A DNA stretch of 51,989 nucleotides from an uncultured Comamonas sp. Its GTDB lineage: Bacteria; Pseudomonadota; Gammaproteobacteria; Burkholderiales; Burkholderiaceae_C. Numbering within the stretch: position 1 is the stretch's first letter; each line of letters opens with the position of its first letter. Under the pieces are notes generated by a model, which was not told where the DNA came from, did not search any database, and saw only the letters and a program-made list of their open reading frames with translations. The DNA lies in the NCBI GenBank assembly GCA_902175065.1, contig CABIIJ010000067.1, positions 1 to 51,989 on the forward strand. Direction: 5' to 3'. Below are positions 43,141 to 51,989 of the stretch, piece after piece. The position numbers and the translations under genes were made by a program.

Positions 43141-43713
43141 ATGGATGCTTTACTGATTTCAACTTTTGTCGTGGCGCTGGCCGAGATGGGCGATAAAACC
43201 CAGTTGCTGGCCCTGGTGCTGGCCGCGCGGTTTCAGAAACCGTGGCCGATCGTGGCGGGAATCACCCTGGCGACGGTGGCCAACCATGCCCTGGCCGGTG
43301 CCGTGGGCATGTGGGTGACGCAGTGGCTGGGCGCGGACATGCTGCGCTGGGTGCTGGGCCTGTCGTTCATCGCCATGGCGCTGTGGATGCTGGTGCCCGA
43401 CAAGCTCGACGGTGAAACCGTGCAGGAGCACCCCGGCTGGGGCGTGCTGCTGACGACGACGGTGGCGTTTTTCCTGGCCGAGATGGGCGACAAGACCCAG
43501 GTCGCCACGGTCATGCTGGCCGCGCAGTACCAGGCGTTCGTCTGGGTGGTGCTGGGCACCACGCTGGGAATGCTGCTGGCCAATGCGCCCGTGGTGTGGC
43601 TGGGCAACAAGCTGGTGCGCCGGGTGCCGATCCGGCTGGTGCATGGCATTTCGGCAGCGCTTTTTGCGGTGCTGGGGGTGCTGGCGCTGTGGGCGCCGGG
43701 CCTTGGGGTATGA
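43141..43713 (+). CDS. TMEM165/GDT1-family protein, probable Mn2+ exporter
   Basis: A 190-residue membrane protein with six helices in two repeats. Each repeat carries the family motif EMGDKTQ (about 15-21 and about 115-121), whose acids bind the metal. Bacterial members (MneA, Mnx) export Mn2+. The start is ATG 43141 (MDALLIS), which fits the family; an ATG four codons earlier (43129) is possible. No riboswitch was recognised in its leader. Confidence 0.9.
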   Translation: MDALLISTFVVALAEMGDKTQLLALVLAARFQKPWPIVAGITLATVANHALAGAVGMWVTQWLGADMLRWVLGLSFIAMALWMLVPDKLDGETVQEHPGWGVLLTTTVAFFLAEMGDKTQVATVMLAAQYQAFVWVVLGTTLGMLLANAPVVWLGNKLVRRVPIRLVHGISAALFAVLGVLALWAPGLGV

Positions 43714-43738
43714 TGGTCGCTGGCCTTTTTGCCATTTC

Positions 43739-43792
43739 TGCGCCGATTTGCACCAGCTTGCGGGCGCTTTATAAATCCTGCTAAAGACCCGT
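43739..43792 (+). promoter_or_regulatory. SAM-II-like riboswitch upstream of metX
   Basis: GCGCC (43740-43744) pairs with GGCGC (43763-43767) as P1. GATTTG (43745-43750) and AAATC (43773-43777) can form the pseudoknot helix. CTTGCG precedes the 3' arm, and TAAAT...GCTAAAGA follows. This matches the SAM-II layout (GAUUU, UUGC, UAAAU, GCUAAA in order) known mainly upstream of met genes in alphaproteobacteria. The position before metX supports it. Recognised by eye only. Confidence 0.7.
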
Positions 43793-43815
43793 CCGACGCA
43801 ACATTCCCCGTTCGC

Positions 43816-43849
43816 CCCGGCCTCGTTTTTAGCGATGCCGGGTTTTTTT
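43816..43849 (+). terminator. Hairpin plus T7 abutting the metX start (attenuator)
   Basis: CCCGGC (43816-43821) pairs with GCCGGG (43837-43842), followed by seven T residues that run directly into the metX ATG at 43850. Being downstream of the SAM-II-like element and immediately before the gene, it looks like the expression platform of a transcription attenuator rather than the end of the upstream GDT1 gene alone. Confidence 0.7.
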
Positions 43850-44989
43850 ATGTCCTTCATCGCCACCCCTCAAACCATGCATTTCCCCGAGGTGCTGCCG
43901 CTGCAAAGCGGCGCCAGCATCCGGGATTACCAATTGGTCTACGAAACCTACGGCCAGCTCAACGCGGACAAGTCCAATGCGGTGCTGGTCTGCCACGCCC
44001 TGAACGCCTCGCACCACGTCGCCGGGGTCTACCCTGATGAGGAGAAAAGCGAGGGCTGGTGGGACAACATGATCGGCCCGGGCAAGAGCGTGGATACGAA
44101 CAAGTTCTTCGTCATCGGCGTGAACAACCTGGGGTCATGCTTCGGTTCGACCGGGCCGCAGGACGTGAACCCGGACACCGGCACGGTGTACGGCGCAGAT
44201 TTCCCGGTGGTGACGGTGGAGGACTGGGTGAACGCCCAGGCCCGGCTGCTCGATCGCCTGGGCATCCGGCAACTGGCCGCCGTGCTCGGCGGCAGCCTGG
44301 GCGGGATGCAGGCGCAGTCGTGGACGCTGCAATACCCCGAGCGCACGCGCCACGCCGTGGTGGTGGCCAGTGCGCCCAATCTGACGGCGGAGAACATCGC
44401 CTTCAACGAGGTGGCACGCCGCGCCATCGTCACCGACCCGGACTTTCACGGCGGCCACTTCTACCAGCACGGCGTAGTGCCGGCGCGGGGGCTGCGCATC
44501 GCCCGCATGATCGGCCACATCACTTATCTAAGCGACGACGTGATGAACCAGAAATTCGGTCGTCAATTGCGCGAGGGGCTGGATTTGAAATACAGCACCC
44601 AGGACATCGAGTTCCAGATCGAGAGCTACCTGCGCCACCAGGGCGACAAGTTCAGCACGTATTTCGACGCCAACACCTATCTGCTCATCACCCGGGCGCT
44701 CGACTACTTCGACCCGGCCCGCGCTTTTGGCGGGCAACTGGCGCAGGCCTACGCCCGTGCCCGGGCGAAGTTCCTGCTGATCAGCTTTTCCACCGACTGG
44801 CGCTTTGCGCCGGAGCGCTCGCGCGAAATCGTCAAGGCGCTGCTCGACAACGGGCGGCAAGTGAGCTACGCCGAGATCGACGCGCCGCACGGCCACGATG
44901 CCTTCCTGCTCGACGACCCGCGCTACATGGGCGTGATGCGTTCCTACTTCGACAACATTGCCGCCGAACTGGCCAAGGAGGGCGTATGA
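43850..44989 (+). CDS. metX: Homoserine O-acyltransferase MetX
   Basis: Acylates homoserine in methionine synthesis. The 379 residues have the alpha/beta-hydrolase fold: [13 protein letters not shown] holds the nucleophile Ser, and [12 protein letters not shown] the catalytic His. Betaproteobacterial members with a MetW partner often use succinyl-CoA. The start is ATG 43850 ([12 protein letters not shown]), directly after the terminator-like hairpin, so normal ribosome-site purines are missing. An ATG inside the hairpin at 43835 is unlikely. It overlaps metW by four bases. Confidence 0.94.
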   Translation: MSFIATPQTMHFPEVLPLQSGASIRDYQLVYETYGQLNADKSNAVLVCHALNASHHVAGVYPDEEKSEGWWDNMIGPGKSVDTNKFFVIGVNNLGSCFGSTGPQDVNPDTGTVYGADFPVVTVEDWVNAQARLLDRLGIRQLAAVLGGSLGGMQAQSWTLQYPERTRHAVVVASAPNLTAENIAFNEVARRAIVTDPDFHGGHFYQHGVVPARGLRIARMIGHITYLSDDVMNQKFGRQLREGLDLKYSTQDIEFQIESYLRHQGDKFSTYFDANTYLLITRALDYFDPARAFGGQLAQAYARARAKFLLISFSTDWRFAPERSREIVKALLDNGRQVSYAEIDAPHGHDAFLLDDPRYMGVMRSYFDNIAAELAKEGV

Positions 44990-45570
44990 GCGATACCGCT
45001 ACCATGCAGGCCATTGCGGCCCTGATTCCCGCCGGGGCGCGGGTGCTGGACCTGGGCTGCGGCGAAGGCGCCCTGCTCGATTTCCTGCAACGCGAGCGCG
45101 GCTGCACCGGCTACGGCGTGGAGCTGAGCGATGCCAACGTGCTGGCCTGCGTGCGCCGGGGCGTGAACGTGCTGCAACTGAACCTGGAAGACGGCCTGGC
45201 CATGTTCGAGGACAACAGCTTCGACGTGGTGCTGCAGATCGACACCCTGCAACACCTGCGCAACGCCGAAACCATGTTGCAGGAAACCGCCCGCATCGGG
45301 CGCAGCGGCATCGTCGCCTTCCCCAACTTTGCGCACTGGCCCAACCGCCTCTCGGTGCTGCGCGGGCGGATGCCGGTGACGCGCCACCTGCCCTACCAGT
45401 GGTACGACACGCCCAACATCCGCGTCGGCACGTTCAAGGATTTCGAGGTGCTGGCCACGAAAAACCGCCTGCGCATCCTGGACGCCTTCGGCCTGGACAA
45501 CGGCCAGGTCGTGCGCCGCCTGCCCAACCTGTGCGCCAGCCGGGCGGTGTTCCACTTCGAACACGCTTGA
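44986..45570 (+). CDS. metW: Methionine biosynthesis protein MetW
   Basis: A 194-residue SAM-methyltransferase-fold protein. The SAM motif is [15 protein letters not shown], and [14 protein letters not shown] and [18 protein letters not shown] are MetW hallmarks. It partners MetX in methionine synthesis, where it is needed for activity in several proteobacteria. The start ATG 44986 overlaps the metX stop (ATGA), so the pair is co-translated under the SAM-responsive leader. Confidence 0.94.
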   Translation: MSDTATMQAIAALIPAGARVLDLGCGEGALLDFLQRERGCTGYGVELSDANVLACVRRGVNVLQLNLEDGLAMFEDNSFDVVLQIDTLQHLRNAETMLQETARIGRSGIVAFPNFAHWPNRLSVLRGRMPVTRHLPYQWYDTPNIRVGTFKDFEVLATKNRLRILDAFGLDNGQVVRRLPNLCASRAVFHFEHA

Positions 45571-45583
45571 ATGATTCAAGAAA

Positions 45584-45665
45584 AGGAGCTTTTACCGCTG
45601 ATGAATAAACGATTCCAACGATAAAACACTTTGAAATTAAATAAATACCAGCGGTAACAGCTCCT
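45584..45665. repeat. Nested intergenic palindrome, copy 3
   Basis: The arms AGGAGCTTTTACCGCTG (45584-45600) and CAGCGGTAACAGCTCCT (45649-45665) pair at 16 of 17 positions, with an AT-rich interior containing TTTGAAAT. It sits between convergent metW and marR and probably terminates both. Confidence 0.75.
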
Positions 45666-45691
45666 GATAAAGTAATTCTGCCCGCGCTTGC

Positions 45692-46174
45692 TCAGGCAGG
45701 CCGCCCGGCATCGGCCCCGTACATCTCCAGGGCGATGCGCACCACGGTGGCCACCTCCTCGCCCACGGCGGCGGTAAATTCCGCCTCGGCCTGGGCCGTG
45801 GCGCGGGCAAAACCCTGGTACCACTGCAAACCGCTGGCGGTGTAGCACACGCGCTTGGCGCGGCGGTCCAGCGGGTCGGGGCGGCGCTCCACCAGGCCCC
45901 AGGCCTCGCACTGGTCGATCAGGTCGGCCATGGCCTGCTTGCTCATGCCGGCGCGGTCGGCCAGGTCGGTCAGGCGGTCGCCCTGGGGGCTCAAATGACG
46001 CGTCATGTGGATGTGCGCGGCGCTGACCTTGTCGCGCTCGGCCAGGTTGGACAGGGCCAGCGGCGCCGCCGCATCCTGCACCATCAACTGGCGCACCCGG
46101 GTATCGAACTGGCGCAGCGCGTGGCCCAGCAATTGGCCCAGGTGGGTCTGGCGCCAGGCATCTTTTTGGGACAT
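45692..46174 (-). CDS. MarR-family transcriptional regulator
   Basis: A 160-residue winged-helix regulator. The recognition part is LTDLADRAGMSKQAMADLID (about 68-87), followed by the wing RRPDPLDRRAKRVCYTASGL, all typical for MarR. Ligand and targets are unknown. It is divergent from recA with 108 bases between the starts, so it may only control itself. Confidence 0.9.
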   Translation of the reverse strand: MSQKDAWRQTHLGQLLGHALRQFDTRVRQLMVQDAAAPLALSNLAERDKVSAAHIHMTRHLSPQGDRLTDLADRAGMSKQAMADLIDQCEAWGLVERRPDPLDRRAKRVCYTASGLQWYQGFARATAQAEAEFTAAVGEEVATVVRIALEMYGADAGRPA

Positions 46175-46234
46175 GGTCAGTCTTCCTAAAGATCAAACAA
46201 ACTGACGAAATTATAGCAATCTCGTGTTTTACAT

Positions 46235-46254
46235 TACTGGTCATTCATCCAGTA
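46235..46254. promoter_or_regulatory. LexA box of recA
   Basis: TACTGGTCATTCATCCAGTA is a perfect palindrome at its arms (TACTGG/CCAGTA), a CTGG-N8-CCAG variant of the LexA consensus CTGT-N8-ACAG. It lies 28 bases upstream of the recA ATG, where SOS control is expected. Confidence 0.75.
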
Positions 46255-46282
46255 ATTCATTTTTCTTTCCAGGAGTTTCGCC

Positions 46283-47427
<1,145 letters not shown>

Positions 47428-47428
<1 letters not shown>

Positions 47429-47946
47429 TGGCCGCCGCGCCCCTGAGCCTGACCGCCCGGGCGCTGCGCCTGCTGGCCCAACGCGAGCATTCGCGCCTGG
47501 AGCTGGAGCGCAAGCTCCAGCGCTTTGTACCGCCCCAGGCGCAGGACACGGAGGATGCCGACGGCGCAGCGGACACCGGCGCCGAAAACGCACCGCCCGA
47601 GGACTTGGCCGCCGTCCTGGACAGGCTGGAAGCCAAAGGCTTTATCCAGCCCGAGCGCGTGGCCCAGTCCGTGCTCTACCGCCGCGCCCCGAAGCTGGGC
47701 AGCCAGCGCGTGTTGCAGGAATTGCGGCAAAAGGGGCTGGACGAGGCCATCGTGCGCCAGGCCGCCGACACCTTGCGCCAGAGCGAACACCAACGCGCCT
47801 GGACGGTATGGCAGCGCAAGTTCGGCCAGCTCGCCAGCACCCCGCAGGAACGCGCCCGGCAGATGCGCTTTCTGGCCAGCCGGGGCTTTGCGATGGAGGT
47901 GATTGCCAAAGTGGTGCGCGGAACGGCACCGACGCAAGAAGAATAA
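47428..47946 (+). CDS. recX: Regulatory protein RecX
   Basis: Inhibits RecA filament growth. The 172 residues are helical repeats of RecX type: ARALRLLAQREHSRLELERK at the start, VLDRLEAKGFIQPERVAQSV, QRVLQELRQKGLDEAIVRQA, and RQMRFLASRGFAMEVIAKVV near the end. A Glu/Asp/Ala-rich insert (about 36-56) lengthens the first loop. Its start codon overlaps the recA stop, giving the expected coupled pair. Confidence 0.95.
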
Positions 47947-47950
47947 AAAC

Positions 47951-48035
47951 AGGAGCTTACTGCGCTCAAAGAAAAAGGATTTCAGAGGTTTTTACCTTTG
48001 AAATCCTTTTTTCATCAGCGGGAATAGCTATTTTT
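47951..48035. repeat. Nested intergenic palindrome, copy 4
   Basis: The imperfect outer arms begin AGGAGCTTACTGCGCT (47951) and end AGCGGGAATAGCTATTTTT (to 48035). Inside, 47972-47989 and 47994-48011 form a nearly perfect 18-base-pair hairpin (one mismatch) with A and T runs at its ends. It sits between convergent recX and mltA and should terminate both. Confidence 0.8.
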
Positions 48036-48042
48036 CTAGGTG

Positions 48043-49200
48043 CTAAGGCCTGGCTCCCTTGGGCCACAACGCCCACAGGCGCAAGTCCTGTTTGGTACGC
48101 CCGGCAATCTCCCCGGCCTCATCGCCCCAGCCCATGAAATAGTCGGCCCGCACCGCGCCGACGATGGCGCTGCCCGTGTCCTGGGCCAGCACCAGGCGGC
48201 TCAGGGCCTGGGTCGGGCCGCTGCTGAACAGCCACACCGGCGTGCCGTAGGGGATGCTGGCGCGATCGACGGCGATGGAGCGCTGCGGCGTCAGCGGCAC
48301 GCCCTGGGCGCCCTTGGGGCCGAAGTGGCTGCTGACTTCATCGAGCGCCTCTTCCTTGAAGAAGACGTAGCGCGGGTTGCTCCAGAGCATTTCCTGCACG
48401 CGCTGCGGGTTGGCCTGCGTCCAGGCGCTGATGCCCGGCCAGGTGGCGTCGCGCACCAGATTGCGATCCAGCAGCCATTTACCGACGCTGCGGTAGGGGT
48501 GGTCATTGGTGGCGGCAAAGGCGGCGCGGATCTGGTGCTCGCGCCCATCGGGTTCGGTGATGCGCAGGCGGCCCGAACCCTGGATGTGCAGGATCAGCAC
48601 CTTGATCGGGTCGTCCAGCCAGGCGATCTCGCGCCCGGCCAGGGCGCTCTGCACCTGGGGCAGCGTGTCGATCTGCTGGCGCGTGAACCAGGGCTTGCGG
48701 CTGCTCAGGCCGGTCGGCGGGGCGTACAGCGGGTAGCGAAATTGCGGGTCGGGTTGGCGCCGGGCGGTGAAGAACGGCTCGTAGTACGCCGTCAGCATCC
48801 CGCTGCTCTGGCCGCTGCGGTCTTCCACGCGGTAGGGCTGCATGTGGGTTTGCAGCCAGTGCCAGATCTGCGCCGGGCTGGCCAGACTCAGGCGCCGGAT
48901 GTCCGGGCACAGCGCTGCCAGGGCGGCTGGCGGGTTCTCGCAACTGTGCTGCCAGGCTTGCAGGGCCTGGTGGATGTCGTCTTCGGCCAGGCCCGGCAGC
49001 TCCGTCCAGCGCACGGGAATCCAGCGGCTTTGGGCACGGACGATCGGTGCGGGCAGGGGATCGGTATCGGCGACCATGCCCGAGGGCAGGTGGGCCGCTT
49101 TGTCAGCAATGGTGACGCTGTCCTTGCGCGGCGTGGAGCAGGCCAGCAAACTGCCTACAATCAAAAGCAGCAGGGCACGGGGCAAAAAAAGTGCGGTCAT
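48043..49200 (-). CDS. mltA: Membrane-bound lytic murein transglycosylase A
   Basis: Cleaves peptidoglycan strands with formation of 1,6-anhydro ends. It is a lipoprotein with a signal ending LLAC (C21). The MltA barrel domain (about 105-280) begins after PYRVEDRSGQSSGMLTAYYE; the 3D domain (about 300-375) carries the catalytic Asp in LAQDTGSAIVGAVRADYF. At 385 residues it is full length. It diverges from the OmpA-like lipoprotein gene, with 106 bases between the starts. Confidence 0.93.
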   Translation of the reverse strand: MTALFLPRALLLLIVGSLLACSTPRKDSVTIADKAAHLPSGMVADTDPLPAPIVRAQSRWIPVRWTELPGLAEDDIHQALQAWQHSCENPPAALAALCPDIRRLSLASPAQIWHWLQTHMQPYRVEDRSGQSSGMLTAYYEPFFTARRQPDPQFRYPLYAPPTGLSSRKPWFTRQQIDTLPQVQSALAGREIAWLDDPIKVLILHIQGSGRLRITEPDGREHQIRAAFAATNDHPYRSVGKWLLDRNLVRDATWPGISAWTQANPQRVQEMLWSNPRYVFFKEEALDEVSSHFGPKGAQGVPLTPQRSIAVDRASIPYGTPVWLFSSGPTQALSRLVLAQDTGSAIVGAVRADYFMGWGDEAGEIAGRTKQDLRLWALWPKGARP

Positions 49201-49306
49201 GGGGGCCGATTTTGCGTCAAGTCAGGCCGCCTGCCGGGGCCGTGCCGATGCAGTGATGAAGATGCCGGCCACCTGGCCCAACGAAAGGACTGGAAAGGAC
49301 TGTCTT

Positions 49307-49966
49307 ATGCGTAAAACAATGACGATTACCGCCACCGCCCTGGTGGCAGCCTTGACCATCAGCGGCTGTGCCGATACCGGCGGCATGACCGATACCCAGC
49401 GGCGCACGGCCATCGGCACGGGCGTGGGTGCCGTCGCCGGGGCGGTGATTGCTTCGGCCACCGGCGGCAAGGCCGGCGTGGGCGCCGTCGCTGGTGCGGC
49501 GGTCGGGGGCATCGGCACCTACATCTGGTCAGCCAACATGGAAAAACGCAAGCAGGAGATGGAGGCGGCCACCCAGGGCACCGGCATCGGCGTGAGCCAG
49601 ACGGCGGACAACCGCCTGAAGCTGGACATTCCCAGCGATGTTTCGTTCGACACCGGCCGCTACGACATCAAGAGCAACTTTGCCCCGGTGCTCAACCGCT
49701 TTGCCGAAGGGTTGCGCAACACCAAGAATTACACGGTGGACATCATCGGCCACACCGACAGCACGGGCAGCGATGCCGTCAACAACCCGCTGTCGGTCAA
49801 CCGCGCCAATGCCACGCGCAACTACCTGATCAACCGGGGCGCGGACGGCACCCGCATCTACACCGAAGGCCGTGGCTCGCGCGAACCGATTGCCACCAAC
49901 GCCACGGCCCAGGGCCGGGCGCAGAACCGCCGGGTGGAAATCTACATGGGGGAAGTGGCCCAGTAA
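49307..49966 (+). CDS. OmpA-family lipoprotein with glycine zipper (YiaD-like)
   Basis: A 219-residue outer-membrane lipoprotein with lipobox ISGC (C21). A glycine-zipper segment (about 36-70, GTGVGAVAGAVIASATGGKA and on) is followed by an OmpA C-terminal peptidoglycan-binding domain (about 105-219; IIGHTDSTGSD, LSVNRANATRNYL, NRRVEIYM). Resembles E. coli YiaD. The start is ATG 49307 behind GGAAAGGA; an open frame from 48842 is antisense to mltA and not coding. Confidence 0.93.
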   Translation: MRKTMTITATALVAALTISGCADTGGMTDTQRRTAIGTGVGAVAGAVIASATGGKAGVGAVAGAAVGGIGTYIWSANMEKRKQEMEAATQGTGIGVSQTADNRLKLDIPSDVSFDTGRYDIKSNFAPVLNRFAEGLRNTKNYTVDIIGHTDSTGSDAVNNPLSVNRANATRNYLINRGADGTRIYTEGRGSREPIATNATAQGRAQNRRVEIYMGEVAQ

Positions 49967-50009
49967 GCCTGGGCGGGTGAGGGCGCAGGTTGTTGCTGCC
50001 GCCCTCTAT

Positions 50010-50101
50010 AAAAAAAGAGCTGGTTGCGCTGATTATTCATTGATTTCAAGGTTGTTTAACCCTGAAGTTTCGATGAATAGAGCGCAACCAGCTCTTTTTT
50101 T
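50010..50101. repeat. Nested intergenic palindrome, copy 5 (perfect 21-bp arms)
   Basis: The arms at 50010-50030 (A7 then GAGCTGGTTGCGCT) and 50081-50101 (AGCGCAACCAGCTC then T7) are perfectly complementary over 21 bases. The interior repeats the family core: ATTCATTGA with TCGATGAAT, and TTTCA-GGTTGTTTAACC-TGAAG. It sits between the convergent ompA-like gene and pntB and is an ideal two-way terminator. Confidence 0.9.
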
Positions 50102-50108
50102 AATAGTT

Positions 50109-51530
50109 TCATCCGCCCTTGAGCGCCCCCAGCACCTCGTCGAGCATCTTCTTGGCATCGCCGAACAGCATCCGGTTGTTCTCTTTGTAGAACAGCGGGT
50201 TGTCCACCCCGGCGTAGCCGGAGGCCATGCTGCGCTTCATGACGATGCTGGTCCTGGCCTTCCACACTTCCAGCACGGGCATCCCGGCGATGGGGCTGTC
50301 CGGGTCTTCGGCCGCGCTGGGGTTCACGATGTCGTTGGCGCCGATGACGATGGCGACGTCGGTGTCGGGGAAGTCGTCGTTGATCTCGTCCATCTCCATC
50401 ACGATGTCGTAGGGCACCTTGGCCTCGGCCAGCAGCACGTTCATGTGCCCGGGCATCCGGCCCGCGACGGGGTGGATGGCAAAGCGTACATTCACGCCCT
50501 GGTCGCGCAGGGTCCGGGTGATTTCAAACACCGTGTGCTGGGCCTGCGCCACGGCCATGCCGTAGCCGGGGACGATGACCACTTCCTTGGCCTGGCGCAG
50601 CAGCTCGGCGGTTTCCTGGCTGCCGACGGGCGCTACCTCGCCTTGCGGCTCTGCCGGTTCGCCAGCGGCGGCTTTCTTCTTGGTCGGCGCACCGCCGCCA
50701 AAGCCGCCGGCAATCACGCTGATGAAGTTGCGGTTCATGGCGTTGCACATGATGTACGACAGGATGGCGCCGCTGGAACCGACCAGCGCCCCGGTGACGA
50801 TGAGCAGGTCGTTGGAGAGCATGAAGCCCGTGGCCGCTGCCGCCCAGCCGGAATAGCTGTTGAGCATGGAGACGACCACCGGCATGTCCGCCCCGCCGAT
50901 GGCCATGACCATGTGGATGCCGAACAGCAGGGCAATCACCGTCATGACGATCAGCGGCACCATGCCCGCCTGCACGTCGGGCGCGGCCAGGAATTCCTTG
51001 CCGAACCAGATGACCACCAGCAGCGCCACCAGATTGAGCCAGTGGCGGGCGGGCAGCAGCAGCGGCTTGCCGCCGATGCGGCCATTCAACTTGCCGAAGG
51101 CGATGAGCGAACCCGAGAAGGTGACCGCGCCGATCAGGATGCCGACGTAGATCTCCACTTCATGAATGGTTTTTTCCACGCCCGCCAGAGGCACGGCGGT
51201 ATCGACATAGCTGGCAAAGCCGACCAGGCAGGCGGCCAGACCGACCAGGCTGTGCATGAGGGCGACCAGCTCGGGCATCTGCGTCATCTTCACCACGCGG
51301 GCGGCATACAGGCCGATGCCGCCGCCAATGACCAGGGCACCGACGATCCAGGCCATGCCCGAGGGGCTGACCCGGGGGCCGAACACCGTGGCCAGCACGG
51401 CCAGGGCCATGCCGACCATGCCCAGCAGGTTGCCCCGGCGCGAGGTTTCGGGGTTGGACAGGCCGCCCAGGCTCAGGATGAACAAAATGGCTGCGCCCAG
51501 GTAGGCGACGGTAGCGAGGGATGGGGACAT
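50109..51530 (-). CDS. pntB: NAD(P) transhydrogenase subunit beta
   Basis: Couples hydride transfer between NADH and NADP+ to proton translocation. The 473 residues comprise nine or so membrane helices (about 1-260), then the cytoplasmic NADP(H)-binding domain III (about 295-473; [61 protein letters not shown]). A Lys/Ala/Pro linker joins the two. The start ATG 51530 follows a GGAAG-type site. The upstream subunit ends 33 bases before it. Confidence 0.96.
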   Translation of the reverse strand: MSPSLATVAYLGAAILFILSLGGLSNPETSRRGNLLGMVGMALAVLATVFGPRVSPSGMAWIVGALVIGGGIGLYAARVVKMTQMPELVALMHSLVGLAACLVGFASYVDTAVPLAGVEKTIHEVEIYVGILIGAVTFSGSLIAFGKLNGRIGGKPLLLPARHWLNLVALLVVIWFGKEFLAAPDVQAGMVPLIVMTVIALLFGIHMVMAIGGADMPVVVSMLNSYSGWAAAATGFMLSNDLLIVTGALVGSSGAILSYIMCNAMNRNFISVIAGGFGGGAPTKKKAAAGEPAEPQGEVAPVGSQETAELLRQAKEVVIVPGYGMAVAQAQHTVFEITRTLRDQGVNVRFAIHPVAGRMPGHMNVLLAEAKVPYDIVMEMDEINDDFPDTDVAIVIGANDIVNPSAAEDPDSPIAGMPVLEVWKARTSIVMKRSMASGYAGVDNPLFYKENNRMLFGDAKKMLDEVLGALKGG

Positions 51531-51563
51531 GTTCGTCTTCCTTCTTTCTTGTTGTCGTTGTTC

Positions 51564-51989
51564 TTATTTGCGGAACATGGCCAGCATGCGGCGCGTGACG
51601 GCAAAGCCGCCGAACATGTTGATCGCCGTCAGCACCAGCGCGGCCAGCGCCAGCCACAGAATCAGGCCATCGGGCCGGCCGGCCATGCCCACCTCCGGCG
51701 GGGCAATCTGCACCAGCGCCCCGATGGCGATGATGCTGGAGATGGCATTGGTCACGCTCATCAGCGGCGTGTGCAGCGCGGGCGTGACGTTCCACACCAC
51801 CATGTAGCCGATGAAGCAGGCCAGCACGAACACCGTGAAGTGCCCCAGGAAGGCCACCGGGGCATACGCGCCGATGACCCAGAACAGCGCGGCCAGCACG
51901 GCAAAAACGATGCTCAGGGTCTTGCCCGACATGGGCTTGCCGGGGCCGTGGGCGGATTTTTTCTCGGCCACGGGGGCGGCGGCTGCAGC
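51564..51989 (-). CDS. pntA: NAD(P) transhydrogenase subunit alpha, C-terminal part (runs off the window)
   Basis: The visible part is the membrane domain: after an AAAAAPVAEKKSAHGPGKP linker come helices LSIVFAVLAALFWVIGAYAP, FTVFVLACFIGYMVVWNV, SVTNAISSIIAIGALVQI and a last one ending VTRRMLAMFRK. A GTG at 51971 could start a separate small subunit (135 residues), as in three-gene pnt operons. But the frame stays open to the edge through an Ala/Pro linker typical of fused PntA, so it is annotated as continuing. It is co-oriented with pntB. Confidence 0.88.
   Translation of the reverse strand, partial: AAAAAPVAEKKSAHGPGKPMSGKTLSIVFAVLAALFWVIGAYAPVAFLGHFTVFVLACFIGYMVVWNVTPALHTPLMSVTNAISSIIAIGALVQIAPPEVGMAGRPDGLILWLALAALVLTAINMFGGFAVTRRMLAMFRK

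Overview
The window reads as a chromosomal piece of a high-GC betaproteobacterium, most likely a member of the Comamonadaceae (Comamonas/Acidovorax/Alicycliphilus type). Supporting signs are the kdsD-kdsC-lptC, metX-metW, recA-recX and fmt-def gene pairs, the protein sequences, and the short AT-rich nested palindromes between genes. Ordinary housekeeping blocks are interrupted by two defence islands. No tRNA, rRNA or CRISPR array was seen.

Layout. 1-138: the cut-off end of an IS5-family element. 139-2902: a low-density zone with one intact regulator-like gene (357-1373, with an array of operator-like repeats at its start) and a series of broken genes: Tn7-like transposition remnants, the end of a YcaQ-family protein fused out of frame to the start of a GFA-family protein, and a collapsed SF2 helicase. 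2963-11299: a type I Wadjet (JetABCD) anti-plasmid operon carrying two extra genes between jetC and jetD, a phospholipase-D-fold protein and a membrane-anchored NERD nuclease with a topoisomerase-type zinc ribbon. 11338-28306: core genes (pirin, GntP permease, moaC, M48 protease, TerC under a manganese riboswitch, AzlCD, fmt-def, LysM protein, dprA, TerC-CBS, a chemoreceptor, mnmE). 28370-37426: a second defence island, a type I restriction-modification operon in which a HepT-like HEPN toxin gene is followed by a natural fusion of an MntA-like nucleotidyltransferase with the HsdS specificity subunit, then a Schlafen/AlbA_2 ATPase and hsdR, ending in a truncated rhuM and another orphan fragment. 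37500-51989: core genes again (GGDEF/EAL protein, apt, kdsD-kdsC-lptC, two RRM proteins, GDT1, metX-metW behind a SAM-II-like riboswitch, marR, recA-recX, mltA, OmpA-like lipoprotein, pntB-pntA).

How it works together. The Wadjet operon is expected to recognise and cut circular plasmids (JetABC is an SMC-like motor, JetD the nuclease). The type I system is expected to methylate host DNA and cut foreign DNA. Its toxin-antitoxin pair is welded into the specificity subunit, so loss of HsdS would also mean loss of the antitoxin; this may be an addiction or back-up abortive device and is the most unusual object in the window. Three predicted manganese exporters of two families (TerC, TerC-CBS, GDT1) lie within 28 kb. 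Two repeat families punctuate the region: nested palindromes that mostly sit between convergent genes as two-way terminators, and a 29-bp palindrome of which one copy has entered hsdM in frame.
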